Source: an uncultured Clostridia bacterium (GTDB lineage Bacteria; Bacillota; Clostridia; Christensenellales; Aristaeellaceae). Taken from it: 39,923 nucleotides of DNA. Shown here piece by piece: positions 1 to 8,328 of this stretch. The notes below the pieces were generated by a model. It was not told the DNA's origin and did not search any database. It saw only the letters and a list, made by a program, of their open reading frames with translations. Both the position numbers and the translations under genes were made by a program. Each line of letters opens with the position of its first letter. Within the stretch, counting starts at the first letter, position 1. Location: positions 1 to 39,923 of the forward strand of contig CAKTXR010000021.1 in NCBI GenBank assembly GCA_934631025.1, given 5' to 3'.

Positions 1-146
1 CCGCGGGGAGAACGTTGGGGGCTGCGCGCCCCCAAACCTGCGCCAAAGAGCCATTGGCTCTCTGGACTCTCTTCATTCGGATTCGCGGCAGAGAACCTCT
101 TTGCCAAACCAATAATCGCTATCCTCGAACTGCCGCATCCACGCCC
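1..146 (-). other. Hairpin-bearing 3' flank of the NlpC/P60 gene
   Basis: No gene is visible here. Two strong inverted repeats lie beyond the structured repeat copy. One is AGAGCC-ATT-GGCTCT at 47-61, a 6-bp stem with a three-base loop. The other is TTGGGGGC/GCCCCCAA at 15-35 with loop TGCGC. Neither is followed by a convincing T-tract on the minus strand, so I do not call either a terminator. They may be further modules of the same palindromic family. Confidence 0.45.
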
Positions 147-316
147 CGCAGCACTCGGGTACACGGAAAGACCCTGCCGGCTCCAATTTATGGCCGGCAG
201 GGTCGGGCTGTATATCGATGTTATCTATACGCACCAACGTCCAGACTCGAGCCGCCCCCAAGCGGCGCGGAGTCGGGTTGCACGCGCGAAGCGGAGAGGA
301 AGAACGCACTGCGTTC
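147..316 (-). repeat. Structured 3'-UTR repeat, copy 1 (after NlpC/P60 gene)
   Basis: Read on the minus strand, the copy starts inside the stop codon of the NlpC/P60 gene. Its first hairpin, GAACGC-AGT-GCGTTC (302-316), uses the G of TGA. A conserved linker with CGC-TTC-GCG follows, then a GACTC...GAGTC hairpin (244-274) with inner stem GCCGC/GCGGC. A conserved spacer (TGGACGTTGGTGCG ... TACAGCCC) leads to a perfect 12-bp stem GACCCTGCCGGC/GCCGGCAGGGTC (170-204) around the loop CATAAATTGGA, then TTTCCGTGTACCCGAG. The same layout recurs after mreC and rodA with different stem sequences. The strong final stem and short T-run could act as a terminator; that role is inference. Confidence 0.85.
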
Positions 317-2816
317 ATTGGTTGAGGACGCGGCGGCCCCAGCTGAAGTGCTCGCGGTAGTAGCCGCTGTTCAGGGAGCTGATGACCACCTTGCCCGCCG
401 AGCTGCTGGCGTGGATGAAGTTGCCGTCGCCGATGTAGATGCCGGCGTGGTCGCTCAGATCCGCGTCCGTCTCGTTCGTGTTGAAGTAGATCAGATCGCC
501 CACCTGCAGGTCGCTGATCGCCTTGATCTTCGGCCATGTGTCGTCATAGCCCTGCAAATAGGCCGTGCGCTTGAGATTGTAGCCGAACTGCTTGTAGACA
601 TACTGCGTCAGGCCGGAGCAGTCGAAATACGGCGGGTTTTCGCGCGCATAGACGTACTTGCAGCCCAGATACTGCTTCGCCAGCGCGACGATCTTCTCGC
701 CCGTCTCAAAGTCGGTGTCCTTAATGCCGCTGCTCGGGTTGGACGGCGCGGTTGTTGCGCCCGGATTTGCGGGGGCGGCCGTCGCGCCGGCTGTGGGCGC
801 GCTGCTCGCATAGAGCGCCGAAAGCGTCTGCGGGCCGGCAATGCCGTCGGCGGTCAGATTCGCCGCCGTCTGGAATGCCTGCACCGCCGCGCGCGTGTTG
901 TCGCCAAAGTCGCCGTCCGCGCTGCCGGTCATGTAGCCCAACTGAATGAGCCGCGTCTGCATGGCCTTCACCGCGTCGTTCTTGTCGCCCGGCTTCAGCG
1001 TGGAGGAGAGGGCCGCCGGCGCATTCGACGCATACAGCGCCGCCCATGTGCCGCTGCCCACAATGCCGTCGGCGGTCAGATTCGCTGCGGCCTGGAACGC
1101 CATGACCGCCGCGCGGGTGATCGTGCCGAAGTTGCCGCCGACTGTGCCGTCGAAATAGCCCAGCTCCTTCAGGCGCGTTTGCAGCCGCTCGACCGCGTCG
1201 CCCTCAGCGCCGTATTTGATCGTCGGGTAGGAGGAGGGCTGCTCGCCGGGCAGGATCGTGACCTGATCCTTTGAAATATCCGCCGGAGCCGTCACCGTGC
1301 CGCCTGTCGTGCCGCCGCTCGCCGCGCCGCCCTGATAGGCCCTGTTCAGCGCCGCAATCGTCGCGCTGCCCGCAACGCCGTCGGCGGTCAGCGATTGCGC
1401 CGTCTGGAAGGCCGTGACCGCCTTCGCTGTGGAATCGCCGAATATGCCGTCTGCTGAGCCGCTCAGATAGCCCAGCGCAATCAGCTTCTGCTGGAGCGCC
1501 TTGACCGCGTCGCCGCGGCTGCCTTTCCGGAGCGTGCCCGCATTGGAAACGGCCTTGACCGCGCTGGCGATGGCATCGAGCGTCTTTTCGCCCGCCTGAC
1601 CGTCGGCACGCAGACCGGACGCCGCCTGGAACGCGGTGACCGCCGCTTTCGTCGCCGGGCCGAACTGGCCGTCCGCTTCGCCGGTCAGATAGCCCAGCAA
1701 AATGAGGTTCTGCTGGAGCGCCTTGACCTGATCGCCCTTGTCGCCCTTTTGAAGCAGCGTGGCCGTCGCTTCGGAAGCGTCGGGCACGGCGGTATCGGGC
1801 GTGCTGGCCGCCGAATTGAGCGCCGCCAGCGTGGCGGAACCCGCCTGACCGTCGGCCCTTAAGCCGCTGGCCGTCTGGAACGCCATGACCGCCTTTTTCG
1901 TGCTTTCGCCGAACAGGCCGTCCGCGCTGCCGGTCAGATAGCCCAGATTGATGAGCTTCTGCTGAAGCGCCTTGACCGCGTCGCCTTTATCGCCCTTTTT
2001 GAGCAGCGAGGATTCGCTGGCGGCGGGCGCGGCCGTTACATCGGGTGTGACTGTGCTTCCGCTGCCCAGCGCGCTCAGCGTGGCCGAATCGGCGATACCG
2101 CTGGCCGTCAGCCCCTTTGCGGACTGGAACGCCATGAGCGCCTTTTTCGTGCCCTCGCCGAAAACGCCGTCCGCGCTGCCGCTGAGATAGCCCAGGTCGA
2201 TCAGCTTCTGCTGGAGCGATTTGACCGCATCGCCGCGGCTGCCCACGCTCAGCGCGCCGTCCGTGGGCGTTGACGCGGGCGCGCTCGTGGCGGCGGGAGC
2301 GGAGGGCTGCGCGGTGCCGTCGCCGTTCAGGCGGACATACTGCGCGGAGATATAGCCCGACTGCCCGTTATAGGTGACGGCCAGCCAGTCGCCGCTGCGG
2401 GAGGTCACGGTCAGCACCGCGCCCCGCTCGAGCAGCGCGAGCGAATCGCCCGAGGAGGAGGGCGTGGCGCGCAGATAAAGCTTTTTGGTATCGACAGTGG
2501 CCGTCAGCGTGCCGCCGCCGCTTATAATATCGGAAAGCGCGGCGTATTCCGCCGACACATAGCCGACATTTCCGCCCACGCTGACCTTCAGCCAGCCGTC
2601 CTCATCGGAGGATATGAGCGTCAAATCGGAGCCTTTGCGCACGACGGCGAGGATATCCGCGTCGGTATCGGGCTGCGCGCGGACATTGACCTTCTGCGCC
2701 GTGACGGTATAGACGGCCGTGGCGGCCTGCGCGCCGGACAGGGGTGCGAGAGCCAGCGCCAGCGTCAGCGCGGCGGCACGAATCAGAGCGCGCGTCTTTG
2801 AATTTTGGGAATGCAC
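315..2816 (-). CDS. Secreted NlpC/P60 hydrolase, two SH3 and six PG-binding domains
   Basis: Probable peptidoglycan endopeptidase acting outside the membrane. The 833-residue product starts at GTG (minus strand, 2816) with GGAGGTGA about 7 nt upstream. A signal peptide ends near AQA (about residues 12-32). Two bacterial SH3 domains follow (about 36-100 and 105-163). Six peptidoglycan_binding_1 repeats come next (about 190-250, 272-334, 355-416, 428-490, 533-595, 606-668), each with D-A-V-K-x-L-Q and LGY..G..DG.FG. The C-terminal NlpC/P60 domain (about 715-830) has Cys733 (FDCSG), His790 (DHAGIYIG) and His802. Ser/Thr/Ala/Pro-rich linkers join the modules. Six binding repeats is many for this family; the very similar repeats suggest internal duplication and may vary in number between strains. 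The precise bond cleaved cannot be read from the sequence. Confidence 0.93.
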   Translation of the reverse strand: MHSQNSKTRALIRAAALTLALALAPLSGAQAATAVYTVTAQKVNVRAQPDTDADILAVVRKGSDLTLISSDEDGWLKVSVGGNVGYVSAEYAALSDIISGGGTLTATVDTKKLYLRATPSSSGDSLALLERGAVLTVTSRSGDWLAVTYNGQSGYISAQYVRLNGDGTAQPSAPAATSAPASTPTDGALSVGSRGDAVKSLQQKLIDLGYLSGSADGVFGEGTKKALMAFQSAKGLTASGIADSATLSALGSGSTVTPDVTAAPAASESSLLKKGDKGDAVKALQQKLINLGYLTGSADGLFGESTKKAVMAFQTASGLRADGQAGSATLAALNSAASTPDTAVPDASEATATLLQKGDKGDQVKALQQNLILLGYLTGEADGQFGPATKAAVTAFQAASGLRADGQAGEKTLDAIASAVKAVSNAGTLRKGSRGDAVKALQQKLIALGYLSGSADGIFGDSTAKAVTAFQTAQSLTADGVAGSATIAALNRAYQGGAASGGTTGGTVTAPADISKDQVTILPGEQPSSYPTIKYGAEGDAVERLQTRLKELGYFDGTVGGNFGTITRAAVMAFQAAANLTADGIVGSGTWAALYASNAPAALSSTLKPGDKNDAVKAMQTRLIQLGYMTGSADGDFGDNTRAAVQAFQTAANLTADGIAGPQTLSALYASSAPTAGATAAPANPGATTAPSNPSSGIKDTDFETGEKIVALAKQYLGCKYVYARENPPYFDCSGLTQYVYKQFGYNLKRTAYLQGYDDTWPKIKAISDLQVGDLIYFNTNETDADLSDHAGIYIGDGNFIHASSSAGKVVISSLNSGYYREHFSWGRRVLNQ

Positions 2817-2844
2817 CGTGTTTCACCTCCATGTGTACCGTCCT

Positions 2845-2873
2845 ATTGTATTACAAAACTGTTGCAAAATCAA
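2845..2873 (-). promoter_or_regulatory. Promoter of the NlpC/P60 gene
   Basis: On the minus strand, TTGATT (2868-2873) is followed after 17 bp by TACAAT (2845-2850), about 28 nt upstream of the GTG start. The surrounding DNA is AT-rich compared with the genes. This fits a housekeeping sigma-A promoter. Confidence 0.7.
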
Positions 2874-2915
2874 GTTAAATGGAAACATTTATCACAAAAT
2901 GGCGGCCAATGAACG

Positions 2916-2950
2916 TAAAAAGGCCCGCCCAGAGCGGTTCTGAGCGGGCA
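2916..2950 (-). terminator. Rho-independent terminator of the 47-residue ORF
   Basis: On the minus strand, GCCCGCTCAGA pairs with TCTGGGCGGGC (one mismatch or wobble) around a short loop and is followed by CTTTTT. It sits a few bases downstream of the small ORF stop, which supports that ORF being a separate transcription unit. Confidence 0.85.
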
Positions 2951-2954
2951 GCGG

Positions 2955-3098
2955 TCACTTCTGCTTATGGATGGGATAGAGCGTCTCGTAGGATTCGGCT
3001 TCCTCGTCACTCAGCGGCAGCGCGGGGATGAGACCGGTCTGCTCGGTGGCCGAGACGGTGATTTCGCTCTCGTCGTAGGGGATTTTCTTCCTTTTCAT
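2955..3098 (-). CDS. Small acidic protein of unknown function (47 aa)
   Basis: A short ORF with good gene signals but no family I recognise. It starts at ATG (minus, 3098) with a full AGGAGGTGA Shine-Dalgarno about 4-5 nt upstream and ends at TGA (2955), directly before its own terminator. The product begins MKRKKIPYDESE and ends YPIHKQK. It has basic ends and an acidic middle (SDEEAESYE), with no membrane segment, signal peptide or cysteine. The DNA upstream has TACAAT (3121-3126) overlapping CATAGGATA (3125-3133), the latter resembling a sigma-K/E minus-10. No good minus-35 is seen for either reading. It lies between a cell-wall hydrolase and a glycosyltransferase but has its own signals, so its function cannot be guessed from context. 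Confidence 0.72.
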   Translation of the reverse strand: MKRKKIPYDESEITVSATEQTGLIPALPLSDEEAESYETLYPIHKQK

Positions 3099-3200
3099 GA
3101 TTGTCACCTCCTGAAAGACTATTGTATCCTATGCCGCGGCGGGCGATTCCGCTCATTTATTGGGAACAGATTGGACTTTTCTGTGAAACTGCGCTAAAGA

Positions 3201-3230
3201 TTGACAAATGTATAAAGAGAGGTATATACT
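3201..3230 (+). promoter_or_regulatory. Promoter of the glycosyltransferase gene
   Basis: TTGACA (3201-3206) and TATACT (3225-3230) are separated by 18 bp. The transcript would carry a leader of about 65 nt before the start at 3303, which has AAGGAG at 3290-3295. Confidence 0.85.
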
Positions 3231-3302
3231 AGAGGAGCATACGGCGCATAAACGGCGCGCCATCCCATAAATAATAATCACTCATTTTCAAGGAGATACG
3301 CT

Positions 3303-4589
3303 ATGCGAATATCGATGGTGGCTATCGGATCGACGGGCGACGTGCGCCCCTATGTGCTGCTGGGCAAGGAGCTTAAAAAGCGCGGGCACGAGGTGACGAT
3401 CGTCTGCTTTGATATGACGGAAAAAATGGTCACGGAGGCGGGGCTTAAGTTCGCGCCGCTGGCCGGCAGCGTCAAGGACATCTTCATGGCGGTCATGACC
3501 CCCGGCACGAACGGCTTCACCTTCCTGCCCAAGTTCAAGAACGCGCTCCTGGACGATCTGCCGCAGTTCCTTCACACACTGGAGGAGGGCTGCAGGGACG
3601 CGGAGGCGATCATCTGCACGTTCTTCGGCTCGGTGGTCTATTCCATCGCCGAAAAGCACAATATTCCCTGTATTCAGACGCACTATTTCCTGATGGACTA
3701 CAACGATATGTTCCCGATCACCACCGCGCCGGGGCTGAAGGTGGGCAAGGCCTGGAACAAGGTGAGCTACAAGATGGGCTATGCGCTCATCAATACGCTC
3801 GAGTGGCACTATCTCTCCGACTGGCGCAGCGAGGAGGGCATGAAGTCCAAGAAGATCTCGATGAGCCCGGACTACTACATCAACGGGCACAAGATCCCCG
3901 TATTGTACGCCATCAGTCCGCTGCTGGTGCCGCGCGCGCCGGAATGGGACGAGCACATCCACATGACCGGCTTCTGGACTGATCCCGAACCGTGCGAGTA
4001 CGAGCCGGAGCCGTCGCTCGTGCGCTTCCTTGAGGAGGGCGAAAAACCGGTGTACATCGGCTTCGGCTCGATGGTGAGCGGCGATATGGGGCAGACGCTG
4101 GACATCGTGCTCAAGGCGGTCGCGGCCTCGGGCGTGCGCGCCATCATCGGCCGCGGCTGGGGCGGCGGCGCGCTGGACGCGGCGATGAGCAACCGCAACG
4201 TCTATGTGGCCGACTATATCCCGCACGACTGGCTGTTCAGCCGCGTCTCGGCCGTGGTGCATCACGGCGGCGCGGGCACGACGGCGGCGGGCGTGCTGGC
4301 CTGCAAGCCCACGCTGGTGGTGCCCTTCGGCGGCGATCAGCCCTTCTGGGGGCAGCGCGTGTACGATCTGGGCATCGGCCCCAGGCCGATCAAGCGCGAA
4401 AATCTGACCGTCGAAAGGCTGGCCGACGCGCTGATCGAGCTGACGCACACGCCGCGCTTCAACGTCGCGGTGAGCGAAATCGGCGAGCGCATGAAATACG
4501 AAAACGGCACGCTGCTGGCCGCCGACATCGCCGAACGCGAGATCAACGACTGGATCGCCGAGGACAAGCGCCGTCTCGCCGACTGGTAA
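3303..4589 (+). CDS. GT1-family (UGT/MGT-like) glycosyltransferase
   Basis: Probable cytoplasmic UDP- or TDP-sugar glycosyltransferase of the GT-B fold, related to sterol, flavonoid and macrolide glycosyltransferases. The 428-residue product starts at ATG 3303 with AAGGAG 7 nt upstream. The N-terminal half carries the acceptor-domain opening GSTGDVRPYVLLGKEL, typical of the Glyco_transf_28 N-terminal domain. The C-terminal half has the donor-site signature HHGGAGTT (from about residue 320), followed by KPTLVVPFGGDQPFWGQRV, where the D-Q pair normally contacts the sugar. Length is normal and there are no membrane helices. The gene stands alone between its own promoter and the thrS promoter. 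Acceptor and donor sugar are unknown; a lipid or small molecule is the usual acceptor class (inference). Confidence 0.88.
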   Translation: MRISMVAIGSTGDVRPYVLLGKELKKRGHEVTIVCFDMTEKMVTEAGLKFAPLAGSVKDIFMAVMTPGTNGFTFLPKFKNALLDDLPQFLHTLEEGCRDAEAIICTFFGSVVYSIAEKHNIPCIQTHYFLMDYNDMFPITTAPGLKVGKAWNKVSYKMGYALINTLEWHYLSDWRSEEGMKSKKISMSPDYYINGHKIPVLYAISPLLVPRAPEWDEHIHMTGFWTDPEPCEYEPEPSLVRFLEEGEKPVYIGFGSMVSGDMGQTLDIVLKAVAASGVRAIIGRGWGGGALDAAMSNRNVYVADYIPHDWLFSRVSAVVHHGGAGTTAAGVLACKPTLVVPFGGDQPFWGQRVYDLGIGPRPIKRENLTVERLADALIELTHTPRFNVAVSEIGERMKYENGTLLAADIAEREINDWIAEDKRRLADW

Positions 4590-4636
4590 AGCGTGCGCGG
4601 CGCAATGTAAAATGACGGAAAATGCGTCAAAAGCCC

Positions 4637-4665
4637 TTGACAAACGGCGCTCGCGGCGCTATACT
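4637..4665 (+). promoter_or_regulatory. Promoter of the thrS T-box transcript
   Basis: TTGACA (4637-4642) and TATACT (4660-4665) are spaced by 17 bp, starting a leader of about 300 nt ahead of thrS. Confidence 0.88.
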
Positions 4666-4671
4666 CCAGTT

Positions 4672-4895
4672 AAATTCAATCCGGAATGACAAAGACCAAT
4701 CGCAGATGCACCGTTCTCAGAGAGAGCGCGCCGCCGGCTGAAAGCGCGCCTGTTCAGGAGTTTGCGAGCACCAGCTTTCGACTGGATTCGGTTTGGCTCG
4801 TTATCGCCTGCCGTGAGGACGGATCGCAGCGCGGTTCGTCAGCAAGGGTGGAACCACGGGTTAACAGCTCGTCCCTGCACTGGGGCGGGCTTTTT
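4672..4895 (+). ncRNA. T-box riboswitch (thrS leader)
   Basis: Senses uncharged tRNA-Thr and lets transcription continue into thrS when charging is low. The T-box sequence AGGGTGGAACCACGG is intact at 4845-4859. It is followed by a terminator stem GCTCGTCCC/GGGGCGGGC (4867-4890) and TTTTT. The distal Stem I motifs are recognisable (CAGAGAG near 4715-4725 and GGCTGAAAG near 4736). A plausible Thr specifier is ACC at 4770-4772 in GAGCACCAGC, though the specifier loop was judged by eye. T-box leaders upstream of aminoacyl-tRNA synthetase genes are established in Bacillota. Confidence 0.92.
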
Positions 4896-4969
4896 GCTAT
4901 TTTGGAGACGAAAAGCCGAGGCGGAACCGGCGTCCGCATCCGGCGAAACGACATAAGGAGGAACAATTT

Positions 4970-6907
4970 ATGATTCTCAATCTGAAGGGCGAAAAGCGCG
5001 AGTTTGCCGACGGCATGAACGCGCTGGACATTGCAGGCGAAATTTCTCAGGAGCTGAAGAAGGCGGCGCTGGCCGCGCGTCTGGACGGCGAGGTGATCTC
5101 TCTGGTCACGCCCATCCACGGCGATCACGATCTGGAGATCCTCACGTTCGACGATCCCGACGGCGCGCGCGTGCTGCGCCATACCGCCAGCCATGTGCTG
5201 GCGCAGGCCGTGAAGAAGATCATCCCCGAAGCCAAGCTGGCCATCGGCCCGGCGATCGACAACGGCTTCTACTATGACTTTGACGTGGATCAGCCCTTTA
5301 CGCCCGAGATCCTGAAGGAAATCGAAAAGGAAATGAGCCACATCGTCAAGAAGAACGAGCGGCTCGAGCGCTTTGAACTGCCGCGCGAAGAAGCGATCAG
5401 GTTCATGGAGGAGAAGGGCGAACCCTACAAGGTGGAGCTGATCCGTGATCTGCCTGAGGACGCGGTCATTTCCTTCTACAGGCAGGGCGACTTTACCGAC
5501 CTGTGCGCCGGCCCGCATCTGCCCTCCACCGGCAAGGTGAAGGCGTTCAAGCTGACGCAGGTGGCCGGCGCGTACTGGCGCGGCAATGAAAAGAACAAGA
5601 TGCTCCAGCGCATCTACGGCACGGCGTTCTTCTCGAAGGACGCGCTGGACGCGTATCTCAAGCAGCAGGAAGAGGCCGTCAAGCGCGACCACAACAAGCT
5701 GGGCCGCGAGCTGGAGTATTTCACCACCGTCGACTGCATCGGCCAGGGCCTGCCGATCCTGCTGCCCAAGGGCGCGCGCGTCGTGCAGCTGCTCCAGCGC
5801 TGGGTCGAGGACGTGGAGCAGGAGAAGGGATGTCTGCTCACCAAGACCCCCTATATGGCCAAGCGCGAGCTGTACAAGATCTCCGGTCACTGGGATCACT
5901 ATCTGGACGGTATGTTCGTGCTGGGCGATCCGCATGACGAGACCAAGGAGTGCTTCGCCCTTCGCCCGATGACCTGCCCCTTCCAGTATCAGGTGTACCT
6001 GAACCGCAGCCGCTCCTACCGCGATCTGCCCATGCGCCTGACCGAGACCAGCACGCTGTTCCGCAATGAGGATTCCGGCGAGATGCACGGCCTGATCCGC
6101 GTGCGCCAGTTCACCATCTCCGAGGGCCATTACATCCTCCGCCCCGATCAGCTGGAGGAGGAGTTCAAGGGCTGCCTGGAACTGGCCAAGTACTTCCTGG
6201 ATACCGTCGGCCTGCTCGAGGACTGCACGTTCCGCTTCTCTCAGTGGGATCCGGCCAACCCCAAGAATAAGTATGAAGGCACCGCCGAGCAGTGGAACGA
6301 GGCGCAGGCCGTCATGGCGAAGATCCTCGATCACCTGGGCGTGAAGTACACCGTCGGCATCGACGAGGCCGCGTTCTACGGCCCGAAGCTGGACATCCAG
6401 TACAAGAACGTGTTCGGCAAGGAGGACACGCTGGTCACGATACAGATCGACATGCTTTTGGCCGAGCGCTTCGGCATGGAGTATGTGGACGCGGACGGCA
6501 CGAAGAAGCGCCCCTACATCATCCACCGCACGTCGCTGGGCTGCTACGAGCGCACGCTGGCCTACCTGATCGAGAAATACGCCGGCGCGCTGCCGCTGTG
6601 GCTCTCGCCCGAGCAGGTGCGCATCATGACCATCACCAACCGCGCCGACGACGCGGCGAACGAGCTGGCCGCCAGGCTGCGCAGGAAGGGGCTGCGCGTC
6701 GAGACCGACCTGCGCAACGAGAAGATCGGCTTCAAGATCCGCGAGGCGCAGATGCAGAAGATTCCGTACATGCTGGTTCTGGGCGACAAGGAAGTCGAGC
6801 AGAACGTCGTGGCCGTCCGCTCCCGCAAGGAGGGCGATCTGGGCACGATGAGCGCGGACGACATTCTCGTCAAGCTGGTCGAAGAAGTCGAGACCAAGGC
6901 GCGCTAA
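4970..6907 (+). CDS. thrS: Threonyl-tRNA synthetase
   Basis: Charges tRNA-Thr with threonine in the cytoplasm. The 645-residue product starts at ATG 4970 after AAGGAGG. An N-terminal TGS domain (about 1-62) is followed by the editing domain with its metal-site residues His71, His75 (HTASH), Cys179 and His183 (CAGPH). The class II core carries the zinc ligands Cys336 (RPMTCP), His387 (SEGH) and His519 (IHR), with motif 2 at FRNEDSGEMHGLIRVRQF. The C-terminal anticodon-binding domain starts near 545. The core follows the RPMTCP...ETSTLFRNE variant common in Clostridia rather than the E. coli wording, but no key residue is missing. Expression is set by the T-box upstream, and a strong terminator follows. 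Confidence 0.97.
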   Translation: MILNLKGEKREFADGMNALDIAGEISQELKKAALAARLDGEVISLVTPIHGDHDLEILTFDDPDGARVLRHTASHVLAQAVKKIIPEAKLAIGPAIDNGFYYDFDVDQPFTPEILKEIEKEMSHIVKKNERLERFELPREEAIRFMEEKGEPYKVELIRDLPEDAVISFYRQGDFTDLCAGPHLPSTGKVKAFKLTQVAGAYWRGNEKNKMLQRIYGTAFFSKDALDAYLKQQEEAVKRDHNKLGRELEYFTTVDCIGQGLPILLPKGARVVQLLQRWVEDVEQEKGCLLTKTPYMAKRELYKISGHWDHYLDGMFVLGDPHDETKECFALRPMTCPFQYQVYLNRSRSYRDLPMRLTETSTLFRNEDSGEMHGLIRVRQFTISEGHYILRPDQLEEEFKGCLELAKYFLDTVGLLEDCTFRFSQWDPANPKNKYEGTAEQWNEAQAVMAKILDHLGVKYTVGIDEAAFYGPKLDIQYKNVFGKEDTLVTIQIDMLLAERFGMEYVDADGTKKRPYIIHRTSLGCYERTLAYLIEKYAGALPLWLSPEQVRIMTITNRADDAANELAARLRRKGLRVETDLRNEKIGFKIREAQMQKIPYMLVLGDKEVEQNVVAVRSRKEGDLGTMSADDILVKLVEEVETKAR

Positions 6908-6923
6908 ATTCATCATATTGCCC

Positions 6924-6967
6924 GCGCGGCGGGGAGGAGCAATTCTCTCCGCCGTGCGTTTATTTTT
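6924..6967 (+). terminator. thrS terminator
   Basis: GCGCGGCGGGGAG pairs with CTCTCCGCCGTGC (one slip) around AGCAATT, followed by TTTATTTTT, beginning 17 nt after the thrS stop. Confidence 0.88.
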
Positions 6968-6993
6968 GGTGGACGATGCGTTTATTATTGCTG

Positions 6994-7022
6994 TTGACAT
7001 TTGAGGGTCGGGCGTTTACAAT
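6994..7022 (+). promoter_or_regulatory. Promoter of the FAD oxidoreductase operon
   Basis: TTGACA (6994-6999), 17 bp, TACAAT (7017-7022). The leader is about 35 nt to the ATG at 7063, which is preceded by GGGAGGAGG. Confidence 0.86.
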
Positions 7023-7062
7023 AAGGCTGTGTAAAATTACGGGCGACGGGAGGAGGTCGTTT

Positions 7063-8322
7063 ATGGAACTCTATACCGACGTGCTGGTTGTGGGCGGCGG
7101 GCCAAGCGGCGTTGCGGCGGCGATCAGCGCATCCCGCGAGGGCGCAGGGACGCTCATCGCTGAAAAGAGCGGACTCTTCGGCGGCATGAGCACGGGCGGG
7201 CTGCTCAACGTGTGGTGCGGCAGCGCTTCGAGCGACGTCTGGGAAACGGTGCGCGATCGCACGACCGAAAAGCGGCAGCGGCGCAGCGTGTTCAGTCCGG
7301 AGACGCTCAAGAGCCTGTATCCCGAGCTGCTTGAGGAAGCCGGCGCGGAAATGCTGCTGCACGCGCAGCTGATCGACGTGGAAAAGGACGGCGATCGGGT
7401 GAAAACGGCGGTGTTTTACGGAAAGAGCGGCCGCATCCGCGTTCACGCCAAAGTGTTCATTGATTCCACCGGCGACGGCGATCTGGCGTTTCTTGCGGGC
7501 GTGCCGTTTGAAAAGGGACGCGATCTGGACGGACTCATGCAGCCCATGTCGCTCGAGTTCATGGTGGCCGGCGTGGACGATCTGCGCGCGGTCTATCCGA
7601 CGTTCGGCACGCATCCCGATCTGGAGGAGAAGATGCAGCGCTATGTCGCCGAGGGCAAAATCCTCGCGCCGTGCGGCCATGTGATTCTGCTCGAGGGCTT
7701 CGAGCCGGGCACGGCCTGTGTCAACAGCACCAACGTCATCCGCGTGGATGGTACCGACGAGCGGGATCTGACGCGCGCCGAGCTGCTCACCCGCCGCCAG
7801 ATCCCGCAGATCGTCCGCTTCCTCAATGAGTGCGTGCCCGGCTATGAGCAGGCCTACCTTGTGGCCAGCGCCTGCCACATCGGCGTGCGCGAGACGCGGC
7901 GCTTTAACGGTCTGTATCGCCTGACCGAGGAGGACATACTCGCCCAGCGGATATTCGACGACTGGATCGTCTCGAATGCGAAATATCCCTTCGGCGTACA
8001 CAATCTGACCGGCTGCGGCGGCGACGTGCATAAGCCCGAGTATCACGGCGAGCGCTACACCATACCGCAGCGCTGCTTTCTGACCCGCGAGGCGAAGAAC
8101 GTGCTGCTCAACGGCCGGAACATCAGCGGCACGCATCTGGCGCACTCGAGTTACCGCGTTATGCCCATCTGCTTCGCCATGGGCGAGGGCACGGGCACAA
8201 TGGCGGCGCTGGCGGCGAAGAACGACACGCTGCCCGAAAATGTGGATGCGCGCGAGATTCAGTCGCGGCTCATGGCGCACGGTATCGCGCAGCCCTCTCC
8301 CGAACAGATTGCGAAAGGATGA
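7063..8322 (+). CDS. FAD-dependent oxidoreductase (FAD_oxidored family)
   Basis: Flavoprotein of unknown substrate; the 419-residue product is probably cytoplasmic. I place the start at ATG 7063, with GGAGG 8-9 nt upstream, because the Rossmann FAD fold begins at once: VLVVGGGPSGVAAAISASREG (about residues 6-26), then LFGGMSTGG. The C-terminal FAD contact region reads LLNGRNISGTHLAHSSYRV ... MGEGTGTMAAL. Members of this family (PF12831) are frequent in carbohydrate and secondary-metabolism gene sets of gut Firmicutes and Bacteroidetes, but few have a known reaction. It is the first gene of a tight operon: 6 nt separate its stop from the PIG-L gene, and the PHP gene follows. That suggests the flavoprotein oxidises or reduces the same molecule the two hydrolases process (inference). 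Confidence 0.86.
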   Translation: MELYTDVLVVGGGPSGVAAAISASREGAGTLIAEKSGLFGGMSTGGLLNVWCGSASSDVWETVRDRTTEKRQRRSVFSPETLKSLYPELLEEAGAEMLLHAQLIDVEKDGDRVKTAVFYGKSGRIRVHAKVFIDSTGDGDLAFLAGVPFEKGRDLDGLMQPMSLEFMVAGVDDLRAVYPTFGTHPDLEEKMQRYVAEGKILAPCGHVILLEGFEPGTACVNSTNVIRVDGTDERDLTRAELLTRRQIPQIVRFLNECVPGYEQAYLVASACHIGVRETRRFNGLYRLTEEDILAQRIFDDWIVSNAKYPFGVHNLTGCGGDVHKPEYHGERYTIPQRCFLTREAKNVLLNGRNISGTHLAHSSYRVMPICFAMGEGTGTMAALAAKNDTLPENVDAREIQSRLMAHGIAQPSPEQIAKG

Positions 8323-8328
8323 TATATA

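Noticed and set aside
1..316. Insertion sequence or miniature transposon at the window edge
   Set aside because: No terminal inverted repeats enclosing the element, no target duplication and no transposase are visible; it matches the stop-codon-linked repeat found elsewhere.
15..1274. Open frame of 419 codons on the plus strand
   Set aside because: It is antisense to the NlpC/P60 gene and passes through the structured repeat; the product is low-complexity Arg/Ala/Val-rich.
4686..4973. Possible protein of 95 residues before thrS
   Set aside because: It lies wholly in the T-box leader; the conserved T-box and terminator explain the sequence.
4754..7000. Minus-strand frame of 748 codons over thrS and its leader
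   Set aside because: It covers the T-box and thrS in antisense and has no recognisable domain.
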